NCBI RefSeq assembly: GCF_001832885.1
Contig: NZ_MKIQ01000028.1
Span: 1-64,000, forward strand
From: Floricoccus penangensis
Lineage (GTDB): Bacteria; Bacillota; Bacilli; Lactobacillales; Streptococcaceae
Reading direction: 5' to 3'
DNA: 64,000 bases
The translations under genes and the position numbers were made by a program. Below are positions 37,811-46,497 of the stretch, one piece after another; within the stretch, counting starts at the first letter, position 1; each line of letters opens with the position of its first letter. The notes below the pieces were generated by a model that worked only from the letters and a program-made list of their open reading frames with translations, had not been told where the DNA came from and made no database searches.

Positions 37811-38496
37811 AGTTTAATCACCGTTAAATCACCATAAACAACATCTACATAAATTCTCAAATGAGGAATCTCCTCAGAAAAATCATGAGAATAGTATTTT
37901 ACACGTTCACGATTTGAAACAGTTTTTTCACCAAAGAAATTTGCTTGACCTTTCATACTCGAATAATCAACAGATACAGCCATATTATTTGGCACAATAA
38001 TTTTTGTATTTCCAGCAAATTTTCTAATCATCACAACGTTATCCAATTTTCTAAAATTTGTGTGCTCTAAATCAATAACATCATCACTTATTGACTTTAT
38101 TATATTTATATCATCAAAGCGATAGTATTCTTCTGCAGACGCAGCTGAAAAGTTTAACTTTTGCTTATCAAAAACAACTCCTTCACTCTCATCATAATAT
38201 GTATCAATAATGTCGAAATTTTGATCTTTTTGAGGTACTTTAACAAAGATAACAACTGCTACTACTGCCAATACTATTGCAGCCCAAATATAAAAGTTAC
38301 CAAGAATAAATACCGCCATTATGAGTGACAATATCGCCATAATCATTTTTAATACAAACCAGCGACATTTAGATAAAAGCATGCCAACTACTATTGCAAG
38401 AGCTAAACATATTACAAATCCTGGCTCCTTCAATAGATTTACCAAAGCTGATACTAACAAAATCAACTCTGTAATAATAAATAATCTGATTTTCAT
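37807..38496 (-). CDS. liaF: LiaF-like negative regulator of LiaRS
   Basis: 229 aa. N-terminal part has four hydrophobic segments (LFIITELILLVSALVNLL, VICLALAIVVGMLL, IMAILSLIMAVFILGNFYIW, AAIVLAVVAVVIFV); the C-terminal part is a beta-helical LiaF/DUF2154-type domain (NVVMIRKFAGNTKIIVPNNMAVSVDYSSMKGQANFFGE). The start ATG lies exactly 6 nt after an extended -10 and has no ribosome site, so the operon mRNA appears leaderless. Confidence 0.9.
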   Translation of the reverse strand: MKIRLFIITELILLVSALVNLLKEPGFVICLALAIVVGMLLSKCRWFVLKMIMAILSLIMAVFILGNFYIWAAIVLAVVAVVIFVKVPQKDQNFDIIDTYYDESEGVVFDKQKLNFSAASAEEYYRFDDINIIKSISDDVIDLEHTNFRKLDNVVMIRKFAGNTKIIVPNNMAVSVDYSSMKGQANFFGEKTVSNRERVKYYSHDFSEEIPHLRIYVDVVYGDLTVIKL

Positions 38497-38502
38497 ACTT
38501 TA

Positions 38503-38542
38503 ATTTTATCAAAAATACTTTTCATTTTCATAAGTCTTATGA
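38503..38542 (-). promoter_or_regulatory. Promoter of liaFSR with palindrome TCATAAGTCTTATGA
   Basis: Minus strand: perfect 15-bp palindrome (38528-38542) over and just upstream of the -35 position, then TGA-TAAAAT (38503-38511), six nt, ATG. The palindrome is well placed for activation by LiaR itself (autoregulation, inference). Confidence 0.7.
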
Positions 38543-38580
38543 TGTATTTTTAATATTTAATTCCTTTATTATAATTTATA

Positions 38581-38610
38581 AAAAAAGTTCGCTATCTTGC
38601 GAACCTTTTT
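38581..38610. terminator. Terminator of murC
   Basis: GTTCGC (38587-38592), 6-nt loop, GCGAAC (38599-38604), with A run on one side and T run on the other; works on either strand. Confidence 0.88.
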
Positions 38611-38613
38611 TTA

Positions 38614-39945
38614 TTATTGAACATTATTAGTTAATTGTGCTAATAATTTTTCAAAGGCATATTCATATTTTTGAATATCTCCAGCACCCATAAATACATA
38701 TACTGCATTTGCATGGTCTAAAAGCGGAGATACATTATCAACAGTTATAACTTGAGCAGGTTTTTCAATTTTTTCAGCTAAATCTGAAATTTTCACATCA
38801 CCATGATCAATTTCTCGAGCAGAACCATAAATTTCAGCAAGATAAACTGCATCAGCAAGATTTAAGCTTTCTGCAAATTCATCAATTAAAGCTATAGTTC
38901 TTGTAAATGTATGTGGTTGGAAAACTGCTACAATTTCTCTTTCAGGATATTTTTGTCTAGCTGCATCAATTGTGGCTGCAATTTCTGTTGGATGATGAGC
39001 AAAGTCATCAATAATCACAACATCATTAATTTTCTTTTCTGTAAAGCGTCGTTTTACTCCTGGGAATGTAAGCATATGCTCTTTAATGTCCTCAAGATCA
39101 AATCCAATTTGATGAGCAACTCCAACAACAGCAAGAGCATTCAGAACATTATGTTTACCGAAAGTCGGAACTTTAAATGTTCCAAGTTTTTCATCATGGA
39201 AGTATGCATCAAAAGTTGATCCATCGGTCGTTCTCTCAACATTTTTTGCAATATAATCATCATTGTCTTCAAAACCGTAGAAATAAAGTGGAGCTTTAGT
39301 TTCAAGTCTTCTTAAATGTTCATCTTCTCCGTATGCGAATACACCTTTAGTAACTTGATTTGCATAGTCATAGAAGGCAGAATACACATCTTCAACGTCA
39401 GTAAAATAGTCTGGATGATCAAAATCAACGTTAGTTATAATAGAATATTCAGGATGGTAAGGCATGAAATGACGTTCATATTCATCACTCTCAAAAACAA
39501 AATATTCGCTTTCAGCATCACCTTTTCCAGTACCATCACCAATTAAGTAACTAGCGTTAGTCGCAAAGTCAAGAACATGAGAGAGAAGTCCAGTTGTACT
39601 TGTCTTACCATGAGCCCCTGCAACTCCGATACTTGTGAAGCGTTTCATAAACTCTCCTAAAAACTCATGGTAGCGTTTATATCTAAAACCATTTTTCTCA
39701 GCATAAGCAATTTCAATATTATTAGACGCATGAAATGCATTTCCTGCTATTAACTCCACGTCAGCAGTGATGTTTTTTTCATCAAAAGGTAATATTGGAA
39801 TATTAACAAGTTCTAATCCACGTTGAGTAAAGTAGTAGTCAGTACTGTCACTTCCTTGAACTTCTTCTCCCATTTGGTTTAATAACAATGCGAGTGCACT
39901 CATTCCTGCACCTTTAATTCCAATAAAATGATATTTTTTTGACAT
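38614..39945 (-). CDS. murC: UDP-N-acetylmuramate--L-alanine ligase
   Basis: 443 aa. N-terminal Rossmann part ([21 protein letters not shown]), ATP-binding [29 protein letters not shown], and C-terminal domain ([23 protein letters not shown]). Adds the first amino acid of the peptidoglycan stem. Third in SNF2-hypothetical-murC, a streptococcal order. AAGGAAG precedes ATG. Confidence 0.97.
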   Translation of the reverse strand: MSKKYHFIGIKGAGMSALALLLNQMGEEVQGSDSTDYYFTQRGLELVNIPILPFDEKNITADVELIAGNAFHASNNIEIAYAEKNGFRYKRYHEFLGEFMKRFTSIGVAGAHGKTSTTGLLSHVLDFATNASYLIGDGTGKGDAESEYFVFESDEYERHFMPYHPEYSIITNVDFDHPDYFTDVEDVYSAFYDYANQVTKGVFAYGEDEHLRRLETKAPLYFYGFEDNDDYIAKNVERTTDGSTFDAYFHDEKLGTFKVPTFGKHNVLNALAVVGVAHQIGFDLEDIKEHMLTFPGVKRRFTEKKINDVVIIDDFAHHPTEIAATIDAARQKYPEREIVAVFQPHTFTRTIALIDEFAESLNLADAVYLAEIYGSAREIDHGDVKISDLAEKIEKPAQVITVDNVSPLLDHANAVYVFMGAGDIQKYEYAFEKLLAQLTNNVQ

Positions 39946-39970
39946 TTTTCTTCCTTCTTTTTAATTACTT

Positions 39971-40615
39971 TTACTCATTATTTTCTGGCATTGATAGTAA
40001 CTGTCTCTTTTTTTCAAAATAGTCATCTTGTGCTTTATCAGCATTTGCCAATTTATTTTTTCTTTCTTGAGCAGAAATTGATTCCTGAGCAAGCGTATCA
40101 AAATCTTTTCTTGTTCTAGTTAATTTTCTACCATCTTCTGAATCACTTTTTGACTCAAACTTTTTGCCCACAGTAATGAGCGTATCATCCTGTTGTGCTT
40201 TTCTTTCACCAAGTGGATGTTGCTTAAGTTCCTTTTTAGGCGAAACCGTCTCTTGTCTTTCAGTCGGATACACATAGCCCTTTGGTCGTTCTGGGGCTAC
40301 ATATTTTATTTTCCTAATTTCAGTCTTTGGCTCTTTCGGTAAAGAGCTCTCTTTTTTTGTAGAATCATTTCTTCTTGGGTTTTCAGTTTGTTTAAAAACA
40401 TCTTTTGTCCCATAGAAATTTTGACCTGTCTTTGTAGAAGATGTAGGTACTTTTCTAATATTTGTTGTTCTTGAATTTGAATACTTATATTCTACTTTTC
40501 CAGAAGGAATTTTGGTTAATATATCATCATTTGTGTAGAGTACTTTATCATCAATCTCCAAAGGCTCATCATCACCGATGTATGGAAACTGAACTTTTCT
40601 AATTTTTTCTGTCAT
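39971..40615 (-). CDS. Conserved hypothetical protein, charged and probably disordered
   Basis: 214 aa from ATG 40615 (AAGGA about 10 nt upstream; an ATG six codons earlier has no ribosome site). Rich in Lys, Glu, Ser, Thr and Pro with no membrane segment; short motifs such as IRKVQFPYIGDDEPLEIDDKVLYTNDDILTKIP and RPKGYVYPTERQE. No domain recognised. Always placed between SNF2 and murC in related genomes (from memory), suggesting a lineage-specific role. Confidence 0.75.
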   Translation of the reverse strand: MTEKIRKVQFPYIGDDEPLEIDDKVLYTNDDILTKIPSGKVEYKYSNSRTTNIRKVPTSSTKTGQNFYGTKDVFKQTENPRRNDSTKKESSLPKEPKTEIRKIKYVAPERPKGYVYPTERQETVSPKKELKQHPLGERKAQQDDTLITVGKKFESKSDSEDGRKLTRTRKDFDTLAQESISAQERKNKLANADKAQDDYFEKKRQLLSMPENNE

Positions 40616-40673
40616 AACTAACACGTCCTTCATTTATTTTTTAATTATAACCTAAATATAACTGCTTTTAAAG

Positions 40674-43600
40674 TTATAAGCCGAGAATTTCCATAATTTC
40701 ATCTTCAGTGATGTTACGATTTGATAGACCGCCATCTAATACCGTTGTTACTAAATCTTGTTTTTTGCTTTGAATTTCTTTAATTTTTTCTTCAATAGTA
40801 CCACGAGTAATAAGTCTAATAACTTCAACTGTACTCTTTTGTCCCATTCTATGTGCTCTTGAGATTGCCTGTTCCTCCACTGATGGATTCCACCAAAGGT
40901 CTACAAGTATAACAACATCAGCACTTGTCAGATTGAGTCCCATTCCTCCTGCCTTCAAGGAAATTAAGAAAGCATCACGGCTTCCCGCATTAAAGGCTTT
41001 AACCATATCTAAACGCTCTTTAGCCGGCGTTGAACCTGTTAGTTTATAACTTGAAAGACCTACTTTCTCCATCTCCTCTTCAATGAAACCAAACATCTTA
41101 GTAAACTGAGAGAAAATCAATGGACGATGTCCACTTTCCTTAATTTGTTCAAGAAGATTTGTAAGTACTTCAAGTTTACCACTCTTGCCTGTATAATCTG
41201 GCATAAATAACGCTGGGGTATCACAAATCTGACGCAGTCTAGTGATTCCTGATAAGATTTCAATCTTACTACGATTAAACTCTTCTTTATTCATCAACCT
41301 GATTTTATCTTGCATTGATTGGAGTTGAGCCATGTAAATAACTTTTTGGTCATCAGCTAATTCACTATAATGAATCATTTCAAGTTTGTCTGGTAGTTCT
41401 TTCAATACATCATCTTTTTTACGTCTCATTACAAATGGTTTAATGGCTCTTGAAATACTTTCAGGTGTTGATTTAGTAAACTTTTTCTTATTTCCAAACA
41501 ACCCTGGCATAACAATATTAAATAGTGCCCACATCTCTTCTAAACGATTCTCTATCGGAGTGCCACTCAAGGCGAAGACTGTTTCAACTTTCAAACGAGA
41601 AAGCGCCTTATTTGTCTTACTTTGAGCATTTTTTACCGTTTGTGCTTCATCCATAAGTAAGAATTTTAGGTTTTTTTCTTGATAATCATCTAAATCCTTA
41701 AGAAATGATCCATAGCTCGTGATGTAAACTTGATGATCTTCACTAATGATGTCTTGACGGTATTTTTTAGTTCCTTCAACTACCACTACTTCCATATCGG
41801 GTGAAAATTTATGGAACTCACTTTCCCAGTTATAAATCAAACTCGATGGTGCTACTATTAGTGTCTTATCACCATCTTGCATGCTTGATGTCAAATAAGT
41901 GATAGCTTGTAGTGTTTTACCTAATCCCATATCGTCGGCTAAAATACCACCCATATGATGACTGGTAAGCATCTTCATCCACTTAACTCCATCAATCTGA
42001 TAATTACGTAAACTAGCATTTATATTGTCAGGAATTTCAAGTGGAAACTCTTCTGGATGTGTTAAATCTGTGTAAAGATTTTTAAATTCATCTGAATACT
42101 TAACTGATTCAACATTTTCAAAAATTTTAGCAATTTGGAAAGTTCTATATGAAGGTAAGGTAAGTCGCCCATCTTCAGTCTGAATACTGTCCCCTAACTC
42201 ATTTAAAACATTTCTAATGGGCTGAAAATTCTTTTTGTCAAAAAGTAACACTTTCCCTGACTTAGTAATGTAGTGATCCTCGTTTGCTTGTAGTTTCTTT
42301 ATAACTTTTTCAAGTTCAGAATCATCAATATCTGGTAAATCAAATCGAATGTCCAGTAGATTACCACTTGTCGTGATTTCAAGCTCTTCACTCGCTTCAA
42401 CTCTAATATTTTTTAAGGCAGGCGAAAATTCAACCGTACCTAACCTTTCAAATTTTGGAACAGTTTTAGTAAAGAAATTGTACAGGTCTTCATTTAAAGG
42501 AATTGGCTGCGATGACTCAAAACCTTTTGGAAAGCCAGTGTTTGCCATACAAGTGAAGATTTTTTTCTCTTTCAAAAGATCCCTTGAAAAATCTAATGTT
42601 TCTAACTCTTGAATTGAAGAAACTTCAAAATTTCCATAGTCAAAGACTAATGATAATTCCAGTCTATTTGTTAAATCAAAATAGAACTTTGGCTCAAATT
42701 TTCTAATTCTGAATGATTTGTTAGCTTCCACACTACCAATAGACTCAAACTTTTCAAGACCTAAAGATAACTCATCTTTATCACTATAATCAAAATTAAT
42801 CACTGGATTTTCTTGAAACTCAAAATCTTCATAAAGTTTTTTTAATTGATTTATGAGTTTTGCTTGTTCAATTGTTAGTTTATAAAAGAAGTTTTCATAA
42901 TAAAGAACCTTACCTGAATAAAATTCCTTATAATCTTTTTTATCAATTCTTAAACTTATACTATTGTCACCTGGTGTAACCTTAAACTTAAATAATCCTG
43001 CGTCTTTATCAAGATCTATAAAAGAAAAGAAATTAAGGTCTGATGATGCAACTGATATCCTGAAGTCAGATAAAAGATACGCAGAATCAAGTACAGATTC
43101 AAGCATGCTGTAAGAAAGCACAAGAAAACGACCATTTTTTTGATACATGTCGCTTTCCATTAGAAGATCACTTGGAGAAAGTTCGATTAATAATCTAATA
43201 AAATCCTGTGAGCTTTCGTCAAAGTTTTCTAAATTAAGTCTTACTAGGTAATCTCGACCAAGCTGATAAATATCACCTCTTTGAATTACATTAAGAAACA
43301 AAGGTATATCTTTCACTACATATGAACGACTTGCTTTAGCTGCTTTTATCTTTATTGTAAGTGCGATTGAATCACCGTGATAGAAAAATTGACTTGATGC
43401 AGAGGTCTCAAATGCTTCTACTTCAAGACTCAAACTATCTTCATAGTCATCATCACTTTCATTTATATTCTTCAAAAATTGCGTACCAAAAAGAAGCTCT
43501 TTATTGAGTTTTTGTGTTTTTTCAGCTGTTTCTAAAATTTGATTTGAATCATCTGCTTTTTTATCTTGCTTTAAATATTCTTCAATCGCAGCAATATGTT

Positions 43601-43790
43601 GACAATACTTCTTAGTTGCAAAAAAATCACAACTACAAAAATCATTTTCACCATCCAAATCATATGCTACATTTTGACCCGCAACATTAGCAGATAGGAT
43701 CATCTTTCCAACTGAGACATCCGCTATCTGATTTTGTTCGTATAACTCTATTCCTTCTGCTCTAATGTAAGCAGGCATCATTCTACTCAT
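40674..43790 (-). CDS. SNF2-family helicase/ATPase with SWIM zinc finger
   Basis: 1038 aa. N-terminal SWIM finger FCSCDFFATKKYCQHIAA (C-x-C...C-x-H), a ~480-residue middle region, then SNF2 ATPase lobes: DDMGLGKTLQAITYL (motif I), LLMDEAQTVKN (II), ALSGTPIENRLEEMW (III), and LISLKAGGMGLNLTSADVVILVDLWWNPSVEEQAISRAHRMGQ (V-VI). Double-stranded DNA translocase of RapA/SNF2 type; cellular role unclear. Ribosome site AGGTG before ATG. Confidence 0.93.
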   Translation of the reverse strand: MSRMMPAYIRAEGIELYEQNQIADVSVGKMILSANVAGQNVAYDLDGENDFCSCDFFATKKYCQHIAAIEEYLKQDKKADDSNQILETAEKTQKLNKELLFGTQFLKNINESDDDYEDSLSLEVEAFETSASSQFFYHGDSIALTIKIKAAKASRSYVVKDIPLFLNVIQRGDIYQLGRDYLVRLNLENFDESSQDFIRLLIELSPSDLLMESDMYQKNGRFLVLSYSMLESVLDSAYLLSDFRISVASSDLNFFSFIDLDKDAGLFKFKVTPGDNSISLRIDKKDYKEFYSGKVLYYENFFYKLTIEQAKLINQLKKLYEDFEFQENPVINFDYSDKDELSLGLEKFESIGSVEANKSFRIRKFEPKFYFDLTNRLELSLVFDYGNFEVSSIQELETLDFSRDLLKEKKIFTCMANTGFPKGFESSQPIPLNEDLYNFFTKTVPKFERLGTVEFSPALKNIRVEASEELEITTSGNLLDIRFDLPDIDDSELEKVIKKLQANEDHYITKSGKVLLFDKKNFQPIRNVLNELGDSIQTEDGRLTLPSYRTFQIAKIFENVESVKYSDEFKNLYTDLTHPEEFPLEIPDNINASLRNYQIDGVKWMKMLTSHHMGGILADDMGLGKTLQAITYLTSSMQDGDKTLIVAPSSLIYNWESEFHKFSPDMEVVVVEGTKKYRQDIISEDHQVYITSYGSFLKDLDDYQEKNLKFLLMDEAQTVKNAQSKTNKALSRLKVETVFALSGTPIENRLEEMWALFNIVMPGLFGNKKKFTKSTPESISRAIKPFVMRRKKDDVLKELPDKLEMIHYSELADDQKVIYMAQLQSMQDKIRLMNKEEFNRSKIEILSGITRLRQICDTPALFMPDYTGKSGKLEVLTNLLEQIKESGHRPLIFSQFTKMFGFIEEEMEKVGLSSYKLTGSTPAKERLDMVKAFNAGSRDAFLISLKAGGMGLNLTSADVVILVDLWWNPSVEEQAISRAHRMGQKSTVEVIRLITRGTIEEKIKEIQSKKQDLVTTVLDGGLSNRNITEDEIMEILGL

Positions 43791-43833
43791 CGTTCACACA
43801 CCTTTAGTTAAATATCCCATTTAGTTTGCGAAT

Positions 43834-43842
43834 ATTATAACA
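43834..43842 (-). promoter_or_regulatory. Extended -10 promoter of the SNF2-murC operon
   Basis: Minus strand TGT-TATAAT, about 45 nt before the SNF2 start. A small palindrome TTTGT-T-ACAAA (43845-43855) lies in the spacer. Confidence 0.6.
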
Positions 43843-43950
43843 TATTTGTTACAAAATTTCCATATTTTTCACAATATGTAATAATGAGAATAAAGGTTAT
43901 TATTTTTTTGTGTTTTTATTTGTTTTTTTTTATAAATAATAAGTTTTTTC

Positions 43951-44031
43951 TTTAACAAAATATTATTTGTGATATAATCAATTTTGTACACTTTTTATGT
44001 TTGTACCGTCATTAATTTGGCGGTTTTTTTT
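43951..44031 (+). ncRNA. Candidate small RNA with its own promoter and terminator
   Basis: TTTAAC, 16 bp, TATAAT (43973-43978) preceded by TGA (extended -10), then about 47 transcribed nt (from ~43985) holding a GTACA/TGTAC hairpin and ending in ACCGTC (44005-44010), 8-nt loop, GGCGGT (44019-44024) and eight T. No open frame with a ribosome site lies between. It is in the 362-bp gap between the SNF2 and HdeD-like genes. No known RNA family recognised. Confidence 0.55.
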
Positions 44032-44066
44032 ATTTATTCAATAAAATAAAAATAGAAACCATATTT

Positions 44067-44095
44067 TTGACACACAAAATAATTTATATTATTCT
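44067..44095 (+). promoter_or_regulatory. Promoter of the HdeD-like gene
   Basis: TTGACA (44067-44072), 17-bp spacer, TATTCT (44090-44095). Confidence 0.75.
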
Positions 44096-44098
44096 AAC

Positions 44099-44118
44099 TT
44101 TGTAAGAAATGTTACAAA
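44099..44118. promoter_or_regulatory. Inverted repeat at the start of the HdeD-like transcript
   Basis: TTTGTAA-N6-TTACAAA, a perfect 7-bp inverted repeat covering the expected start site; a plausible repressor operator. No regulator gene lies adjacent. Confidence 0.55.
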
Positions 44119-44152
44119 AATATTTCTAAAGTAATATTTAAAGGAGATTATC

Positions 44153-44680
44153 ATGTTTAAAAAAGAAAAATGGGGATTAATCATTGCAGGTATTGTAATG
44201 GCTATTCTTGGAATTATTGCATTAGTGCACCCAGCTCACTCACTCGAAGCAATTATTATCATTGTTGGAGTATTTAGTATTATAAATGCTATAATTGCTG
44301 GATATATTGCATTTACAACTAGATTTAAAGAGCTGCGTAGTAGAGAAATTCTTGATATGTTTCTTAATGCAATTGTCGGTTTAATTTTCTTATTTTCACC
44401 TGATACAGCTGCTGGAACAATAGCACTTATGTTTGCTTTTTGGATTATTTTCCTCTCTGTTTCCAATTTAAGTCTTGCCTTTTCAGGATTTGGAATCAGT
44501 GGTTTAAGTCGTATTCTCTTAGTCTTAGTAGGTATCTTCGGTATCTTTGCTGGCGTTTCAATGCTTCTTAATTGGGGTATTTCAGCAGCTTCATTTATTT
44601 GGTTTGTAGGAATTTTCCTAATATCTGAAGGTATTGCAACTATTCTAAGTGGTTTTATGCTTCCATCTGATGAGTTTTAA
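44153..44680 (+). CDS. HdeD/DUF308-family membrane protein
   Basis: 175 aa, six hydrophobic segments in three pairs (GLIIAGIVMAILGIIALVHP, LEAIIIIVGVFSIINAIIAG, FLNAIVGLIFLFSP, TIALMFAFWIIFLSVSNLSLAF, RILLVLVGIFGIFAGVSMLL, AASFIWFVGIFLISEGIATILSG), as in HdeD. Function unknown; some relatives are stress-induced. AAAGGAG precedes ATG. Single gene between a good promoter with an operator-like repeat and a terminator. Confidence 0.85.
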   Translation: MFKKEKWGLIIAGIVMAILGIIALVHPAHSLEAIIIIVGVFSIINAIIAGYIAFTTRFKELRSREILDMFLNAIVGLIFLFSPDTAAGTIALMFAFWIIFLSVSNLSLAFSGFGISGLSRILLVLVGIFGIFAGVSMLLNWGISAASFIWFVGIFLISEGIATILSGFMLPSDEF

Positions 44681-44700
44681 TCACAAATTTATTTCAATTA

Positions 44701-44736
44701 AAAAATAGTCTCATGTTTAGACATGAGACTATTTTT
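44701..44736. terminator. Bidirectional terminator between the HdeD-like gene and yidD
   Basis: AAAAATAGTCTCATG (44701-44715), 6-nt loop, CATGAGACTATTTTT (44722-44736). The yidD stop lies within it. Confidence 0.93.
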
Positions 44737-44989
44737 TTTCAATGTAAATTCTATCAGGATTCCTTCTAAGGGAAAATTTAGCAGGTACATAATCAACCCC
44801 ACCTTTAACAAAAGGATTACATCTTAGAATTCGGGCTACTCCCATTATTGTCCCAAGAAATGCACCATGAATTTTAATCGCATCAATCATGTAGTTTGAA
44901 CATGTCGGGTGATAGCGACATGATGCTGGTGTTAAGGGAGAGATTCTTCTCTGATAAAATTTCACAAATTTTATTAGAATATTTTTCAT
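44729..44989 (-). CDS. yidD: Membrane protein insertion efficiency factor YidD
   Basis: 86 aa. The whole family pattern is present: [32 protein letters not shown] and [17 protein letters not shown], including the three conserved Cys. An amphipathic N-terminal helix associates with the membrane near YidC. AAAGGTG precedes ATG. Confidence 0.95.
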   Translation of the reverse strand: MKNILIKFVKFYQRRISPLTPASCRYHPTCSNYMIDAIKIHGAFLGTIMGVARILRCNPFVKGGVDYVPAKFSLRRNPDRIYIEKK

Positions 44990-45060
44990 TTACTTCACCT
45001 TTATATTTTTATATTCTACCATTAATTACAAAAATTGATTAGTCATTTGAATTTATTTAA

Positions 45061-45069
45061 TGATATAAT
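45061..45069 (+). promoter_or_regulatory. Extended -10 giving a leaderless deacetylase mRNA
   Basis: TGA-TATAAT, then ATCAAT and ATG at 45076: exactly six nt between -10 and start codon, no ribosome site. Confidence 0.7.
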
Positions 45070-45075
45070 ATCAAT

Positions 45076-45945
45076 ATGAATAAAGAGAAAATATTAAAAA
45101 TTATGGTTGCAGTTTTATCTATTGTGCTCATAGCCGTTCTGGCATATAGGTTTTTTTATAGTTCAAATAAACAAACATCAGATAATAATTTTTTTGAAGC
45201 AAAAGAACAGCAAAATAAAGATAAGAAAGAAAAGAAAAAAGAGACAGATAAAGATACTTGGAAAAAATATGATGATGAGATTAAGTTTCCAATCTTAATG
45301 TACCATCATATTTCAGAAGTTGTTGATGGCAATACACTTTTTGTACCACAAAAGGAATTTGAAGAACAGATGAAATCTTTACATGATGCTGGTTACTATA
45401 CTTTAAGCCCTGAGGAAGCTTATAGAGTATTAACAAAAAATGAAAAACCGGCAGAAAAAATTGTATGGGTAACATTAGATGATGGCTATGTTGACAATAT
45501 GAAAAATGCCAAACCAATACTTGATAAATTAAATATGAAAGCAACAATTAACATCATTTTCAATATGAAAGATGGTGTTGATAAAATGACTGATGATATG
45601 CTTCAAGAAATTAATAAGGATAAGCTTATTTCACTTGAAAGTCATACAATGGATCATATTGATCTGCAATATGCGACTCCTGATACTGCTAAATATCAAT
45701 TAGAAGCTTCAAAAAAAGGATTAGATGAGTTACTAAAACAAGATACAAGTGTAATCTGCTATCCTTCAGGTAGGTATAACGACTCTACTCCTGAGCTTGC
45801 AAAAAATGCAGGTTATAAATTAGGCATTACTACTAATCCTGGATTAGCAAGTGCAAGTAATGGACTCTATACTCTTAATAGAGTACGTGTCGCTTATGGG
45901 AATAATGCACAATCATTTATGAATTTAATCGACCAAGGTCAATAA
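45076..45945 (+). CDS. Membrane-anchored polysaccharide deacetylase
   Basis: 289 aa. N-terminal membrane anchor (LKIMVAVLSIVLIAVLAYRFFY), a Lys/Glu/Asp-rich linker (residues ~36-65), then a NodB deacetylase domain: PILMYHHI, TLDDGYVDN (catalytic and metal Asp), ESHTMDHIDL (H-x3-H metal site) and CYPSGRYND. Probably removes N-acetyl groups from peptidoglycan or another wall polysaccharide outside the membrane, as PgdA or IcaB do. Which polymer is not clear. Apparently leaderless. Confidence 0.9.
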   Translation: MNKEKILKIMVAVLSIVLIAVLAYRFFYSSNKQTSDNNFFEAKEQQNKDKKEKKKETDKDTWKKYDDEIKFPILMYHHISEVVDGNTLFVPQKEFEEQMKSLHDAGYYTLSPEEAYRVLTKNEKPAEKIVWVTLDDGYVDNMKNAKPILDKLNMKATINIIFNMKDGVDKMTDDMLQEINKDKLISLESHTMDHIDLQYATPDTAKYQLEASKKGLDELLKQDTSVICYPSGRYNDSTPELAKNAGYKLGITTNPGLASASNGLYTLNRVRVAYGNNAQSFMNLIDQGQ

Positions 45946-45989
45946 AAAAATACAACTTATCTTTTTTTAAAGATAAGTTGTATTTTTTT
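45944..45989. terminator. Bidirectional terminator after the deacetylase gene
   Basis: AAAAAAATACAACTTATCTTT pairs with AAAGATAAGTTGTATTTTTTT (45969-45989); very long perfect stem with a short T-rich loop, shared with the convergent acetyltransferase gene. Confidence 0.95.
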
Positions 45990-45990
45990 A

Positions 45991-46398
45991 CTAATTACTC
46001 TTGTAAAAACCTAATGTATAGCCATCATCTGTTGAATGCATACCAAGTTTTTCATAGAATTTTCTCGTTTTGATAGTATCATCAGTCAATAATACTTTTT
46101 GTCTAACATTAGAATATTTCTCAAAAATTTTCAATAATAGCTGACTACCTATTCCTTGGCCCTGATAGTCTTCTAAAACCAATAAGTCTTGAATATATAT
46201 TATTGTAAGACTATCCCCTACCACTCGCACTAAACCAATTAGTCTTTCATTTTCCCAAGCTTCAAGAATGAAAAGTGATTGCTCCAATGCCTGCATTAGT
46301 TTTTCTGGATATCTAGTATATAAAATCCAACCTACATTTTCATAGAGATCCAACACCAGTTTTGTATCAAGATTTTCACTCGTCTTATATTCGATCAT
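45991..46398 (-). CDS. GNAT-family N-acetyltransferase
   Basis: 135 aa. Compact GNAT fold with acetyl-CoA site LLVLEDYQGQGIGSQLLLKIFE (motif A, Q-x-x-G-x-G) and YEKLGMHSTDDGYTLGFYK near the end. The short form resembles small amine acetyltransferases; substrate unknown. GGAG precedes ATG. Confidence 0.9.
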   Translation of the reverse strand: MIEYKTSENLDTKLVLDLYENVGWILYTRYPEKLMQALEQSLFILEAWENERLIGLVRVVGDSLTIIYIQDLLVLEDYQGQGIGSQLLLKIFEKYSNVRQKVLLTDDTIKTRKFYEKLGMHSTDDGYTLGFYKSN

Positions 46399-46497
46399 TT
46401 TCTTCTCCTTTAATTTTAATCTAAAAATTAAAGGTTAATTCTCAACTTATCCATATGGTTACCAACTTCAGTATTTTTTTCATTGTACCATATTTTT

